Counted from the stretch's first letter, positions 9,349 through 17,297 are shown. The stretch: 32,299 nt of DNA from Steroidobacteraceae bacterium (GCA_019683695.1 JADGHX010000038.1:1-32299), one strand, 5' to 3'. Translations and numbers: made by a program. Notes: generated by a model from the letters alone, not told the origin.

Positions 9349-9858
9349 TCAGGGATGGTCGCTTGTGCGTGAACCTGAGCGTTGCCGCTGCTCGCGGATG
9401 CTTTCAACGAGCTTGCGGCGTTCTTCCGGTGTGGCCTCGTTCCAGCGCTCCCGCAGGGCCCGGCGTTGCTCGGGAGGCAGCTCCCTGAAACGCCGGAAGT
9501 TCTCGCGAACGGCTTTCTGCTCTTCCGGAGGCAGTGACTGAAACTTGAGCCAGCGATCGCGCAACATGCGACGCTGCTCTGGAGACAGATCGCGCCAGCG
9601 CTGCAGGCGCTTGGTTGCGACAGACCGTTCTTCCGGCGACATGGACAGCCAGCGCTTGCTCCCGCGTGCCAGACTTCGCTGACGCTCGTGCGGGAGCGTC
9701 TCCCAGTTGTCCTTGTAGCGATTCAACAAGCGTTGCTGGTCAGGCGAGAGGCTGGACCACTCCACTCCGGGTGTCGCCGCTTGCTTTGCGTCCTCCGCGA
9801 ATGCAGGCATCGCTGCGAATAGCAGCAGCGCCATCAAAATTGAACCGAGGTGATTCAT
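9349..9858 (-). CDS. Secreted DUF3106-type repeat protein
   Basis: The 169-residue protein begins with a clear signal peptide (MNHLGSILMALLLFAAMPAFA, predicted cut before EDA). The mature part is built from a strict 18-residue repeat of the form W/F-x-x-L-S/P-P-E-E/Q-R, starting at residue 34 and running six times to about 141, then a partial seventh copy. It is very rich in Arg, Glu and Gln and would be helical. This is the DUF3106 pattern, often encoded beside a sigma factor in Xanthomonas relatives. Its function is not known to me; a periplasmic role in the sigma pathway is an inference from gene order. The start was taken at the signal-peptide ATG, because upstream in-frame sequence overlaps the preceding gene. 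It lies 10 bases after the small membrane protein gene. Confidence 0.85.
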   Translation of the reverse strand: MNHLGSILMALLLFAAMPAFAEDAKQAATPGVEWSSLSPDQQRLLNRYKDNWETLPHERQRSLARGSKRWLSMSPEERSVATKRLQRWRDLSPEQRRMLRDRWLKFQSLPPEEQKAVRENFRRFRELPPEQRRALRERWNEATPEERRKLVESIREQRQRSGSRTSDHP

Positions 9859-9868
9859 TGCGCGCGGC

Positions 9869-10270
9869 TCACCCGCTCGTTCCGTCAGTGGATTCACCCT
9901 GCGCGGCGGCCCACTCATAGAAACCGCCGTCCCAGTTCTCGATGAGATCGAGCGCTTCCGCGTCTGTGAGCAGATCGATGACCTCGAAGCCTGCAGCCCC
10001 ATTCTCGACCACCGGCGCGCCGGGATCGGCGTGATGGCGTGAGGTGACCAGCAGCACGACCAGCACCGTCGCGGCAAGCGCACCCGCAGCCGGCATGAAC
10101 CCCGGCCAACGACGAAACCATGGGCGGGCAGCGGCCTCCTCGATCGCTGCGTGACGCGCCTGATTCAGCCGCGAGCGCACGCGGGAGTTCACGCGCACGA
10201 CGCTGTCTTCGAGCGCGCCGCGCAGGCGCTGCTCGAATTCGTCCGGTTGCTGCGTACCTTCCCTACTCAT
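9869..10270 (-). CDS. Single-pass membrane protein, probable anti-sigma partner
   Basis: The 133-residue protein has a cytoplasmic N-terminal half (residues 1-57) with a helical segment ending in VRSRLNQARHAAIEEAA, a transmembrane helix (about 58-76) and an acidic periplasmic tail of about 55 residues. I see no zinc-finger motif. The ATG at 10270 overlaps the stop of the sigma gene by one base (TGATG), so the two are translationally coupled. Small proteins with the RSRLNQARHAA pattern are found in this position between a sigma factor and a DUF3106 gene in related bacteria. An anti-sigma role is inferred from position and topology only. Confidence 0.78.
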   Translation of the reverse strand: MSREGTQQPDEFEQRLRGALEDSVVRVNSRVRSRLNQARHAAIEEAAARPWFRRWPGFMPAAGALAATVLVVLLVTSRHHADPGAPVVENGAAGFEVIDLLTDAEALDLIENWDGGFYEWAAAQGESTDGTSG

Positions 10271-10860
10271 CACCAATAGTCCCCAAGCTGGGATCTCAGC
10301 GTCTGCAGGGCCCTGAAGTAATGTGTCTTCACGCTCCCCTCGGAGCAACCCATCGCTGCGGCCGTCTGCGCGACGTCCATCCCTTCGAGAGTCCGCAGGA
10401 GAAACGCTTGCCGCTGGCGTTTGGGCAGCGTCTGTATGGCCCGATCCAGCGCAGAGAGGGCTTCATCCATCTGCAGCTGATGCCCGGGCAAGGGATCCGG
10501 GCTGGCCGCGCGCTCGATCGGGTCCGGCAGCTCATCCTCATCGTCCTGTTGCCTGAACGGCAGCCAGGCGATCACGCGTCCGCGCACGAGGCGGCGGCGC
10601 TGCATGTCCCGGATGCGGTTTTCGAGGATGCGGTAAAAGAGCGGTTTCCATTCCTCTTCCGGCCTGGCGGCATAGGCACGCGCAAGCTGCAGCATTGCGT
10701 CCTGCACCACGTCCAGCGCGTCGTCCTCGTTGCGCAAGGTGAGCTGGGCGATGCGAAACGCCTTCAGTTCGACGCTGGCCAGGAACCGATTGAGCGCCCG
10801 GGCGCGATCTTCGGAAGCCGATGCGGGGAGGTCCACTTCGCCGGGCGGAACGGCTGACAT
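10270..10860 (-). CDS. ECF-type RNA polymerase sigma factor
   Basis: The 196-residue protein has a sigma region 2 (ALNRFLASVELKAFRIAQLT then EDDALDVVQDAMLQLARAY, with the conserved D-A-x-D-V-V-Q-D-A pattern, and WKPLFYRILENRIRD). An acidic linker follows, then a region 4 helix-turn-helix (LPKRQRQAFLLRTLEGMDVAQTAAAMGCSEGSVKTHYFRALQTLR). Length and layout fit a group 4 sigma factor. The ATG at 10858-10860 was chosen because homology starts soon after it; upstream in-frame sequence (to 11073) overlaps priA and looks non-coding. It heads a three-gene operon with a coupled membrane protein and a DUF3106 repeat protein, and diverges from priA across 140 bases. Confidence 0.9.
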   Translation of the reverse strand: MSAVPPGEVDLPASASEDRARALNRFLASVELKAFRIAQLTLRNEDDALDVVQDAMLQLARAYAARPEEEWKPLFYRILENRIRDMQRRRLVRGRVIAWLPFRQQDDEDELPDPIERAASPDPLPGHQLQMDEALSALDRAIQTLPKRQRQAFLLRTLEGMDVAQTAAAMGCSEGSVKTHYFRALQTLRSQLGDYW

Positions 10861-11000
10861 GCTATAAACCGCCTGGAGCGTAGCAAAGGCAGACATGCCG
10901 CGACACAACGCCATCACCCGCAAGCCGTTGACGGCAGCGGGGTTCGACAACATAAGTCCCTGAGCGGGAAAGCTTTCGCGTTCTTTTGCCGGCTCCATCC

Positions 11001-13217
11001 ATGAGCGCCGCCGTTCTGCGCATCGCCCTCGATACCCCGTTGCGGCGACTATTCGACTACCTGCCGCCGGCACGCATGCCCGCCATCGGGCAGCGCGTGC
11101 GCGTGCCGTTCGGGCGGCGACGGCTCATCGGGCTGGTGATGGAGCATGCGGACTCCTCCGACATGCCACCGGACCGGCTCAAGCACGTGCTGGAGGTGCT
11201 CGACGACCAACCCCTGCTGGACCGATCGGCGCTGGAGCTGTTGCGGTGGGCTGCAGATTATTACCACCACCCCATCGGCGAAGTCATTGCCGCAGCGATA
11301 CCCAAGGCACTGCGGGATGGCGCGCCGCTGGTTGCCGTTCAGGAGCGTTGGGTCGCGACTGCGAAGGGCGCGGAAGCATTCGCTCGAGGCGAACCGAGGC
11401 GTGCTCCGAAGCAGCGGGCGTTGCTGTCTCGATTGATCGATCACGGTGGCGCCGTGGCCGCGGACCTGAGCGTTGCCCTGCCCGGCTGGCAGGACGCCGC
11501 ACGGTCGCTGGCAAAGCGAGGGTGGATCGCATCGTGCGAAGAGCCCGAACCTCTGCCGCAGTCGCTGGACTCAGCCTCGACGACTGATCTCGCGTCAATC
11601 ACTCGCCGGAACTCGCCGCCGCTTGCGCCGGAACAAGAGGCTGCGGTCCAGAGCGTAAGCGAAGCGCTTGGGCGATTCGCTGCCTTCGTGCTCTACGGCA
11701 TCACCGGTAGCGGCAAAACGGAGGTGTACCTGCAGGTCGTCGAGCGAGTGCTGGCGCGTGGGCAGCGCGCGTTGGTGCTCGTGCCAGAAATCGGTCTCAC
11801 ACCTCAGCTCGTCGAGCGGTTCCAAGCGCGGTTCACAACACCGCTAGCGGTGCTGCATTCCGCGCTCACCGATCAGGAGCGTCTTCAGGCGTGGCGTGCC
11901 GCGTTCAGTGGCGCTGCACGCATCGTGCTCGGTACACGCTCAGCCGTATTCGCTCCGGTTCCAGACCTGGGCGTCATCGTTGTGGACGAGGAGCACGATG
12001 CTTCCTTCAAACAGCACGAGGGAGGTTTCCGGTATTCGGCGCGTGACCTGGCGGTAGTGCGCGCGCAGCAGAGCGGCGTGCCCATTGTGCTCGGCTCCGC
12101 TACACCGGCGCTCGAGACGCTTCAGAACGTGGAAAACGGTCGGTACATCCGCCTGTCGCTGCCGAGACGCGCAGCGCAAGCGGAACCGCCGCGCGTGGCA
12201 CTCGTGGACCTTCGTACCAATGCGACGCAAGGCGGGCTCTCGACGCCGGCAGTGCAGGCGATGGAACGCCATCTCGCTGCGGACGGCCAGGTATTGGTGT
12301 TCCTGAACCGGCGAGGCTACGCGCCCACGCTGCTGTGCACTGCATGCGGATGGGTGGCACCGTGCCGGGACTGCGACGCGCGACTCACCGTGCACCGCTC
12401 TGCCAGCAGGCTCCGTTGCCACCACTGCGGAGCGGATGCGCCACTTCCCGAGCGTTGCCCTCAGTGCGGCTTTGCAGTGAAGCCGGTAGGGCAAGGTACG
12501 GAGCGTATCGAGGAAGTGCTCGCGCAACTCTTCCCGCAGGTTCCGCTCGTGCGGCTGGATCGCGACGTGGTGCGCAAGCAAGCGGACATGGAGCACGCCA
12601 TGCGCCGGATGCACTCCGGTGAGGCACGCATTCTCGTGGGCACGCAGATGGTGACAAAGGGTCATCACTTCCCGAACGTCACGCTCGTGATCGTGCTCAA
12701 CGCGGATCAGGGGCTGTTCAGCACGGATTTCCGCGCACCCGAGCGGCTTGCACAGACCATCGTGCAGGTGGCCGGGCGCGCGGGTCGTGGGGACAAGCCG
12801 GGCGAGGTGCTGATCCAGACAGAGTTTCCCGAGCATCCGCTGCTGCTCAATCTGCTGAATGAGGGCTATGACGGGTTCGCCCGGGCCGCGCTCGCGGAGC
12901 GCGCGAACACGGCATGGCCGCCGTTCAGCCGCCTGGCTGCCTTGAGGGATTCCGCGCGCACCGCCGACGATGCGCTCATCTTCCTGCGAGACGCGCGCGC
13001 ATTGATGCCGCCGCCTCGGGGCATCCTCATGCGAGGGCCGGTGCCTGCAGCCATGGCCAAGCGCGCCGGTCGCTACCACGCACAGCTCTTGCTGGAGAGT
13101 AGCGATCGGGCGGCGCTTCATAGGTTCCTGTCCGCATGGCTTCCGCAGGTGGAGCAACTGAAAAGTGCGAGACGCGTGCGCTGGGCGCTCGATGTGGATC
13201 CGCTGGACGCGTTCTGA
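11001..13217 (+). CDS. priA: Primosomal protein N' (replication restart helicase PriA)
   Basis: The 738-residue protein has the usual PriA length. The N-terminal 3' DNA-binding domain (LDTPLRRLFDYLPP onward) is followed by the helicase core, with Walker A GITGSGKTEVYLQ (about 233-245), DEEH box (about 329-332), and the GSATPALETL motif. A zinc-binding insertion has CTACGWVAPCRDC and CHHCGAD then CPQCGF (about residues 446-492). The C-terminal helicase lobe has GTQMVTKGHHFPNV, ADQGLFSTDFRAPER and QVAGRAGRG. PriA reloads the replisome at collapsed forks. ATG at 11001 was chosen; a TTG five codons upstream is less likely. It stands alone and faces away from the sigma operon. Confidence 0.96.
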   Translation: MSAAVLRIALDTPLRRLFDYLPPARMPAIGQRVRVPFGRRRLIGLVMEHADSSDMPPDRLKHVLEVLDDQPLLDRSALELLRWAADYYHHPIGEVIAAAIPKALRDGAPLVAVQERWVATAKGAEAFARGEPRRAPKQRALLSRLIDHGGAVAADLSVALPGWQDAARSLAKRGWIASCEEPEPLPQSLDSASTTDLASITRRNSPPLAPEQEAAVQSVSEALGRFAAFVLYGITGSGKTEVYLQVVERVLARGQRALVLVPEIGLTPQLVERFQARFTTPLAVLHSALTDQERLQAWRAAFSGAARIVLGTRSAVFAPVPDLGVIVVDEEHDASFKQHEGGFRYSARDLAVVRAQQSGVPIVLGSATPALETLQNVENGRYIRLSLPRRAAQAEPPRVALVDLRTNATQGGLSTPAVQAMERHLAADGQVLVFLNRRGYAPTLLCTACGWVAPCRDCDARLTVHRSASRLRCHHCGADAPLPERCPQCGFAVKPVGQGTERIEEVLAQLFPQVPLVRLDRDVVRKQADMEHAMRRMHSGEARILVGTQMVTKGHHFPNVTLVIVLNADQGLFSTDFRAPERLAQTIVQVAGRAGRGDKPGEVLIQTEFPEHPLLLNLLNEGYDGFARAALAERANTAWPPFSRLAALRDSARTADDALIFLRDARALMPPPRGILMRGPVPAAMAKRAGRYHAQLLLESSDRAALHRFLSAWLPQVEQLKSARRVRWALDVDPLDAF

Positions 13218-13523
13218 CACTTGTTTGTGACACTGGTTTGAACGAATCGCCTTTCGGGCACGACGACGCTCGAAGGTGGGCTCGACGTCAATCGCGCCTC
13301 GCCGATCGCGCCGAGGGGCTTGCGCGCTGAATTGGATCACTCTGGCCGATGGCCACAGGCGCGAAATTTGCGCGGCGGTTTCGCGGGGTGTGTTGTCGAG
13401 GCGAGCGCCGGAACGGCTTCGTTCAGCTCAGGTTTGTTGCCTACGAAGCTCTTGTAGAGCCCGGTGCTTCGTGCTCTGATCCCCGGTCCCTTCCGTAGTC
13501 GAAGCGTTCAGGGAGTTCCGCTG
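13218..13523 (+). other. Intergenic region between priA and the DUF4279-like gene
   Basis: These 306 bases hold no recognisable coding frame. Near the right side, ACGAAGC (13443-13449) can pair with GCTTCGT (13466-13472), and within it GCTC can pair with GAGC around TTGTA, so a small structured RNA or leader is possible. A ribosome site (CAGGGAG, near 13510) precedes the ATG at 13524. I see no tRNA cloverleaf and no strong terminator. Confidence 0.4.
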
Positions 13524-14042
13524 ATGGAAGCACGCGATCTGCTGCAAACGCGCACACGGCTCTTCGAACTTTCACTGCGCATCCGGCATCCGACGATGGA
13601 TCCCGCCGTCATCACCCATGAGCTGCGGTTGCAACCGGAGCATTGCTTCAGGGCCGGGGAGCCTCGTCAGTCGAGCAGCGGGATCGCCGCCGCGGCCGTG
13701 CATTCCGAGAGTTACTGGATTGCCACGTTGAACCCCGCCGCGTGGCCGACTGCCTCGTCGGCATTCGACATGTCCTTTCCCGGCCGCCCGCGCCTCGCCG
13801 TCAGCAAGGACCGCCTGCGCGCCATGATGAGAGACTCGCTCGCGCTGGCCCTCACGCTGTCCGGCCAGTTCCTGCGCGCTCACACGGACTTCGTCCGCCG
13901 GATCCAGAACGAGGGCGGCGAAGTGAGCCTCATCGTCGAGATCTCCTGCGGATCGATGCAGGGCTTCACATTCACCCCGCAGGTGGCGCGGTTGCTGGCG
14001 GATCTGGGCGTCGGTATCGATTTCGAGTTCGTCAACGAATAG
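13524..14042 (+). CDS. DUF4279-like protein
   Basis: The 172-residue protein has the pattern typical of DUF4279 proteins: an N-terminal strand (RLFELSLRIRHPTMDPAVIT), then HELRLQPEHCFRAGEPR, a SYWIATLNP strand, and a C-terminal part (EVSLIVEISCGSMQGFTF followed by VARLLADLGVGIDFEF). These look like two related alpha/beta halves of a small immunity-protein-like fold. The role is unknown. The ATG at 13524 was chosen for the upstream GGGAG ribosome site; an upstream GTG would add 20 residues without homology. It is cytoplasmic and monocistronic as far as can be seen, and the next gene is convergent. Confidence 0.65.
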   Translation: MEARDLLQTRTRLFELSLRIRHPTMDPAVITHELRLQPEHCFRAGEPRQSSSGIAAAAVHSESYWIATLNPAAWPTASSAFDMSFPGRPRLAVSKDRLRAMMRDSLALALTLSGQFLRAHTDFVRRIQNEGGEVSLIVEISCGSMQGFTFTPQVARLLADLGVGIDFEFVNE

Positions 14043-14176
14043 CGCGCCCCGGTGCGCCACCCCGGAGGGCGGCGCCCGAAAGCATTCGAGCCGCAGATTG
14101 ACGGCTGCACCGATCACGCGCGACCGCCGTGGCGCGCGCAGGAACGCACGCGCTGCTCGCGCGATCACGAGCGTTG

Positions 14177-16024
14177 TCAGCTCGTGCTGAACGAGCGTTG
14201 GCGCGCTATGCGTCCGCGCGCCCAGCGGGCGAGCGCCGGCGCAACGACATGGTCGTAGAGCCCGACCATCACCGGCCTTATCATCGGAAAGCGCATGACG
14301 CGCGCGAGCCACCGGTACTGCGGCATGCAGGACCAGAGCCGGATCAGCGCGGGCAGGCCGCTAACGATGCGGCCCTTCGCGTCCTTCAGGTACACCCTTG
14401 TTTCGAGATGATCCGGCCGCAAGCCGCAGTGAGCCAGTGCGTGCGGGTGCCGGCTCGCATCGATGAAGCGCAGGGACTTCTGCGAATCCGCACAGAGCGC
14501 TGCATAGTGGCTCATCTCGGCGCTGCAGACCGGGCACTCGCCGTTGTAGTACATCTCGGTCAGCTCCACGTTCGCGTTCGCGCGCGAACCGACGAGCTGC
14601 TCCAGCGCGCTTCGCAAGTCGGGATATCGAAAGTCGAAACCCGCCGCGAGCGCGCGCCTGGGCACGACGCGCTGGCCGTCGACGAGCAGCTGGGCCATTT
14701 CGCCCAATAAAGCTCGTACGAAAAGCGCGGGCACGCGCATCCACATGGGCCGGCGAAGCGCACGCGCCAATGCGCGCTGAACCTGCAGATGCGTGGCCGG
14801 GTTCGGCGATACGGCATTCACGGCGCCGCGCAGCGTGGCCTTGTCGAGCGCAAACTCGACGAGGCGCACAACATCGTGGATGTGAATCCACGAGACCCAC
14901 TGCTCGCCACTGCCCAGCACGGCGCCCAGGCCGAGCCGCACAGGCAGCGCGAGACTCGGCAGCGCGCCACCATCGCGCCCGAATACGAGGCCGAGACGCA
15001 ATCGGACCACGCGCACGCCGAGCCCTTCGGCGGCAATGGCGGCCTCTTCCCATCGCTGGCACAGCTCGGACTGAAAGATCGGCTGTGGCGCACCCTGCTC
15101 GTCGATGCGCTCGTCGCCTCGAACGCCGTAGTAACCGATCGCGCTCGCGCTAAGGAACACGCGTGGGGGCTTCTCCAGACGGGAGCAAAGATTTGTGAGG
15201 GCGCGTGTCGTGCGGACTCGGCTCTCGACAAGCGTATGCCGTCGCGCACGCGTCCACGGCACGCCCAGAATGCGTGCACCCGCGAGGTTCACGACAGCAT
15301 CGATGCGTGTGCCGGGGTCGATGGCATCCAGGTCCGTAACGATGCGAACGTGCGGACCAAACCGATCCAGCGCGCGGTCGGCATCCCGCGTGTACACCAG
15401 AACCGAGTCGCCGCGCGCGATGAGATGACGCACGAGATGCCCGCCGACGAAGCCGGTAGCACCGCTGATGAGCACGGTACGCGGCGTCGGCGACGAACCC
15501 GGCACGATGGGATTGCGCACCCATTCCGCAGGCCGACGCAACCGGAGCACGGCGAGCGCGTTCCGCACGGACCAAGCCGTAACGCCGACGCCGAATGCAG
15601 TGAACATCCACGACACGAGCCCATACTGAACAGGCACGATGCCCGCGGGCTGCCGCCACCAATCAACAAGCACAGGAGCGAGCACGGCGAGCGCAACGCC
15701 GTAGTTCATCGCGAGCACGGTGTGCAGCACACGCTCGAAAGCCGGCAATCGGCGTGTGCGATCCTCGACCACGAAATCCGCCATCGTGATGAGAACTTCG
15801 GCAACGAGCACGGCGGCAATGAGCACGACCCACGCACCACGCCACTCGTACCAGGCGAGCGCGAGAAGAATGAAGCCATACAGCAGCTCACGTGCGGCGT
15901 GCAGCTTCAGTTCCTGAGCCGCGCTACGCTTCCACGGCAGCCGCTCCTTGATCTCGTGATGCCACAGGTTGTCGAGCCCTCCGAGCAGCACCTGCACGGT
16001 CATGAGAGCAAAAAAGAGGCTCAT
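14177..16024 (-). CDS. Three-domain fusion: membrane domain, TIGR01777-type SDR, DCC thiol-redox (DUF393) domain
   Basis: The 615-residue protein joins three parts. Residues 1-155 hold about four to five membrane helices, with the motifs LDNLWHHEIKERLP, LHAARELLYG, ADFVVEDRTRRLPAFERVLH. Residues ~180-480 form an NAD(P)-binding epimerase-like domain: ISGATGFVGGHLVRHL, VNLAGA, SASAIGYYG, SWIHIHDVV, then a C-terminal DUF1731-like end (VPRRALAAGFDFRYPDL). Residues ~488-600 form a DCC/DUF393 domain with YYNGECPVC (C497 and C500, a redox CxxC), RFIDASRHP, and a Gly/Leu-rich end. SDR proteins of this type were once annotated as SulA-like, but the link to cell division is unproven. Its ATG overlaps the DUF4166 stop by four bases (ATGA). 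It is probably an inner-membrane oxidoreductase; the substrate is unknown. Confidence 0.85.
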   Translation of the reverse strand: MSLFFALMTVQVLLGGLDNLWHHEIKERLPWKRSAAQELKLHAARELLYGFILLALAWYEWRGAWVVLIAAVLVAEVLITMADFVVEDRTRRLPAFERVLHTVLAMNYGVALAVLAPVLVDWWRQPAGIVPVQYGLVSWMFTAFGVGVTAWSVRNALAVLRLRRPAEWVRNPIVPGSSPTPRTVLISGATGFVGGHLVRHLIARGDSVLVYTRDADRALDRFGPHVRIVTDLDAIDPGTRIDAVVNLAGARILGVPWTRARRHTLVESRVRTTRALTNLCSRLEKPPRVFLSASAIGYYGVRGDERIDEQGAPQPIFQSELCQRWEEAAIAAEGLGVRVVRLRLGLVFGRDGGALPSLALPVRLGLGAVLGSGEQWVSWIHIHDVVRLVEFALDKATLRGAVNAVSPNPATHLQVQRALARALRRPMWMRVPALFVRALLGEMAQLLVDGQRVVPRRALAAGFDFRYPDLRSALEQLVGSRANANVELTEMYYNGECPVCSAEMSHYAALCADSQKSLRFIDASRHPHALAHCGLRPDHLETRVYLKDAKGRIVSGLPALIRLWSCMPQYRWLARVMRFPMIRPVMVGLYDHVVAPALARWARGRIARQRSFSTS

Positions 16025-16695
16025 GTCGGTCTCCTTGCCGCGCGAAAGCGGCCGGTCTGATAGAACATTTCGCCGAACCTCGGGTGGGTCACGGTCATCG
16101 TGAAGCGGAACCAGCCGTCCGCTTCATCGTGATGCTCGACGTGCGTCGTGCCGGGCGACAGCCACGCGGGGAGCGCGAAGCGCAGGCGGCGCCCGCCCGG
16201 CAGCCTGCCAAGGTCGAAGTAGTAGCCACGGCTCACGAAATGCAGAGCGCCGTCGCGCTCGAACACGTCCAGCGGCATGCATAGCCGTGCGGGGAGCTGC
16301 TCGATGAGCCGTCCCCCGCTATCGATCACCTTCGTTGAGCGCACGAGACAGGGCGTGCTTCCCGGCCAGCGGTACTCCCGGTGCCAGGCTACGCCCTCGG
16401 AGGTGGGGCCGACATGAACGACGGCCGGCACGTTCACACCCGTTCGCGGGACGACGGGCGTGCCGATCAGCCGGCAGACCCACGCGATGAGGCGACCCAG
16501 GCAGCTTGCGCGGACGACCTCAAATTCGCCGACGTAGTCCACGGCGACGACCGGCTCGCCGAACCGTGCTCGCACCGCCGCCGGCAGCCGATGCCAGGCA
16601 CCCTCGCCGAGCACATGCCGCAACCCGCGATGCGCACTGCGCTCCGACGCGCCACCCGCCACACCGGGCACGCTCACCGAACCCGCGCTGAACAT
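16021..16695 (-). CDS. DUF4166 family protein
   Basis: The 224-residue protein matches the DUF4166 pattern: ALGEGAWHRLPAAVRARF-like start, the middle RYWRW-like HREYRWPG segment, and a beta-rich C-terminus with GALHFVSRGYYFDLG, LPAWLSPGTTHVEHHDEADGWFRF and a final MFYQTGRF. DUF4166 domains are, to my knowledge, often found with or fused to NAD(P)-binding oxidoreductases, which fits the next gene. No signal peptide or strong membrane segment is evident. The ATG at 16693-16695 lies 17 bases after the regulator's stop, and the 3' end overlaps the fusion gene (ATGA), so translation is coupled. It could act as an accessory or substrate-binding partner of the fusion protein; that is inference. Confidence 0.75.
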   Translation of the reverse strand: MFSAGSVSVPGVAGGASERSAHRGLRHVLGEGAWHRLPAAVRARFGEPVVAVDYVGEFEVVRASCLGRLIAWVCRLIGTPVVPRTGVNVPAVVHVGPTSEGVAWHREYRWPGSTPCLVRSTKVIDSGGRLIEQLPARLCMPLDVFERDGALHFVSRGYYFDLGRLPGGRRLRFALPAWLSPGTTHVEHHDEADGWFRFTMTVTHPRFGEMFYQTGRFRAARRPT

Positions 16696-16712
16696 GGCCG
16701 AACCCCACTTCG

Positions 16713-17237
16713 TTACTCACCGATGACCTTCGCGATCTTCTGGCCGAGACGCATCATCTTGAGCAGCGTCTTGCGCGGCAGGCCCTTGATGGACTCGTAC
16801 CAGCGCGTGAGCGTCTCGAGGAATTCGAGCTGGCCGGCGATGCGATCACGCACTTCCGCCGGCGTCTCGGTGTCGTTCTCCAGCTCCGCCACGCAATTGC
16901 GCAGGAACGCGAGCGTGGGATCGATCTCGCGCCGCTTGCGCCCCTCGACGATGACCCGGATGACCTCCCACGGGTCCTTCTGCGCGACGAAGAAATCCCG
17001 CCGGTCCCCGAGGGTGTGGGTGACCTGCACCAGCTCCCACGCGAGCAGCTCCTTGATGCCGACGCTGACGTTGGAACGCGCGATGCCAAGCGTTTCCGCT
17101 ATCTCGTCGGCGTGCAGCGGCATCGGCGCGAGATAGAGCAGCGCGTGGATCTGGGCGACGGAGCGGTTGATGCCCCAGCGGCTGCCCATCTCTCCCCAGT
17201 GGACGATGTACCGGTGCATGACGGGCGTGAGCTTCAT
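16713..17237 (-). CDS. GbsR/MarR-family transcriptional regulator
   Basis: The 174-residue protein has a winged helix-turn-helix (residues ~35-95: ALLYLAPMPLHADEIAETL, then IARSNVSVGIKELLAW and the wing VTHTLGDRRDFFVA). The tail after the wing (KDPWEVIRVIVEGRKRREIDP) and a helical C-terminus match GbsR-type members of the MarR superfamily. These usually repress, and some respond to osmolytes or envelope signals. The ATG at 17237 has a GGAAG sequence upstream; an in-frame start further upstream would place the coding start inside the promoter. An inverted repeat 14 bases before the start overlaps the -10 box, so autorepression is likely. It is the first gene of a three-gene operon. Confidence 0.88.
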   Translation of the reverse strand: MKLTPVMHRYIVHWGEMGSRWGINRSVAQIHALLYLAPMPLHADEIAETLGIARSNVSVGIKELLAWELVQVTHTLGDRRDFFVAQKDPWEVIRVIVEGRKRREIDPTLAFLRNCVAELENDTETPAEVRDRIAGQLEFLETLTRWYESIKGLPRKTLLKMMRLGQKIAKVIGE

Positions 17238-17250
17238 CGGGGTCTTCCGT

Positions 17251-17272
17251 AATTTCAGTATTTTCTGAAATT
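17251..17272 (-). promoter_or_regulatory. Probable operator of the GbsR/MarR-type regulator
   Basis: AATTTCAG (17251-17258) and CTGAAATT (17265-17272) form a perfect inverted repeat with a 6-base AT-rich centre (TATTTT). It lies between the regulator start and its promoter, with the right arm inside the -10 box. Such a dyad is a typical MarR-type site. It stands out from the GC-rich surroundings. Confidence 0.7.
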
Positions 17273-17297
17273 CTAGTTTTGACGGAAGGATAGTCAA
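17270..17297 (-). promoter_or_regulatory. Sigma-70-type promoter of the regulator/DUF4166/fusion operon
   Basis: On the minus strand, TTGACT (17292-17297) is followed by a 16-base spacer and TAGAAT (17270-17275). The first differs from consensus by one base, and so does the second. Transcription would start near 17263, leaving a leader of about 25 bases that contains the operator dyad. Confidence 0.7.

Noticed and set aside
10968-10977. GAAAGCTTTC palindrome upstream of priA as an operator
   Set aside because: It is a short 10-base palindrome containing a HindIII site, with no nearby regulator or promoter boxes that support it.
11940-13340. 466-codon minus-strand frame across priA
   Set aside because: It is antisense to conserved PriA helicase motifs and has no recognisable protein features.
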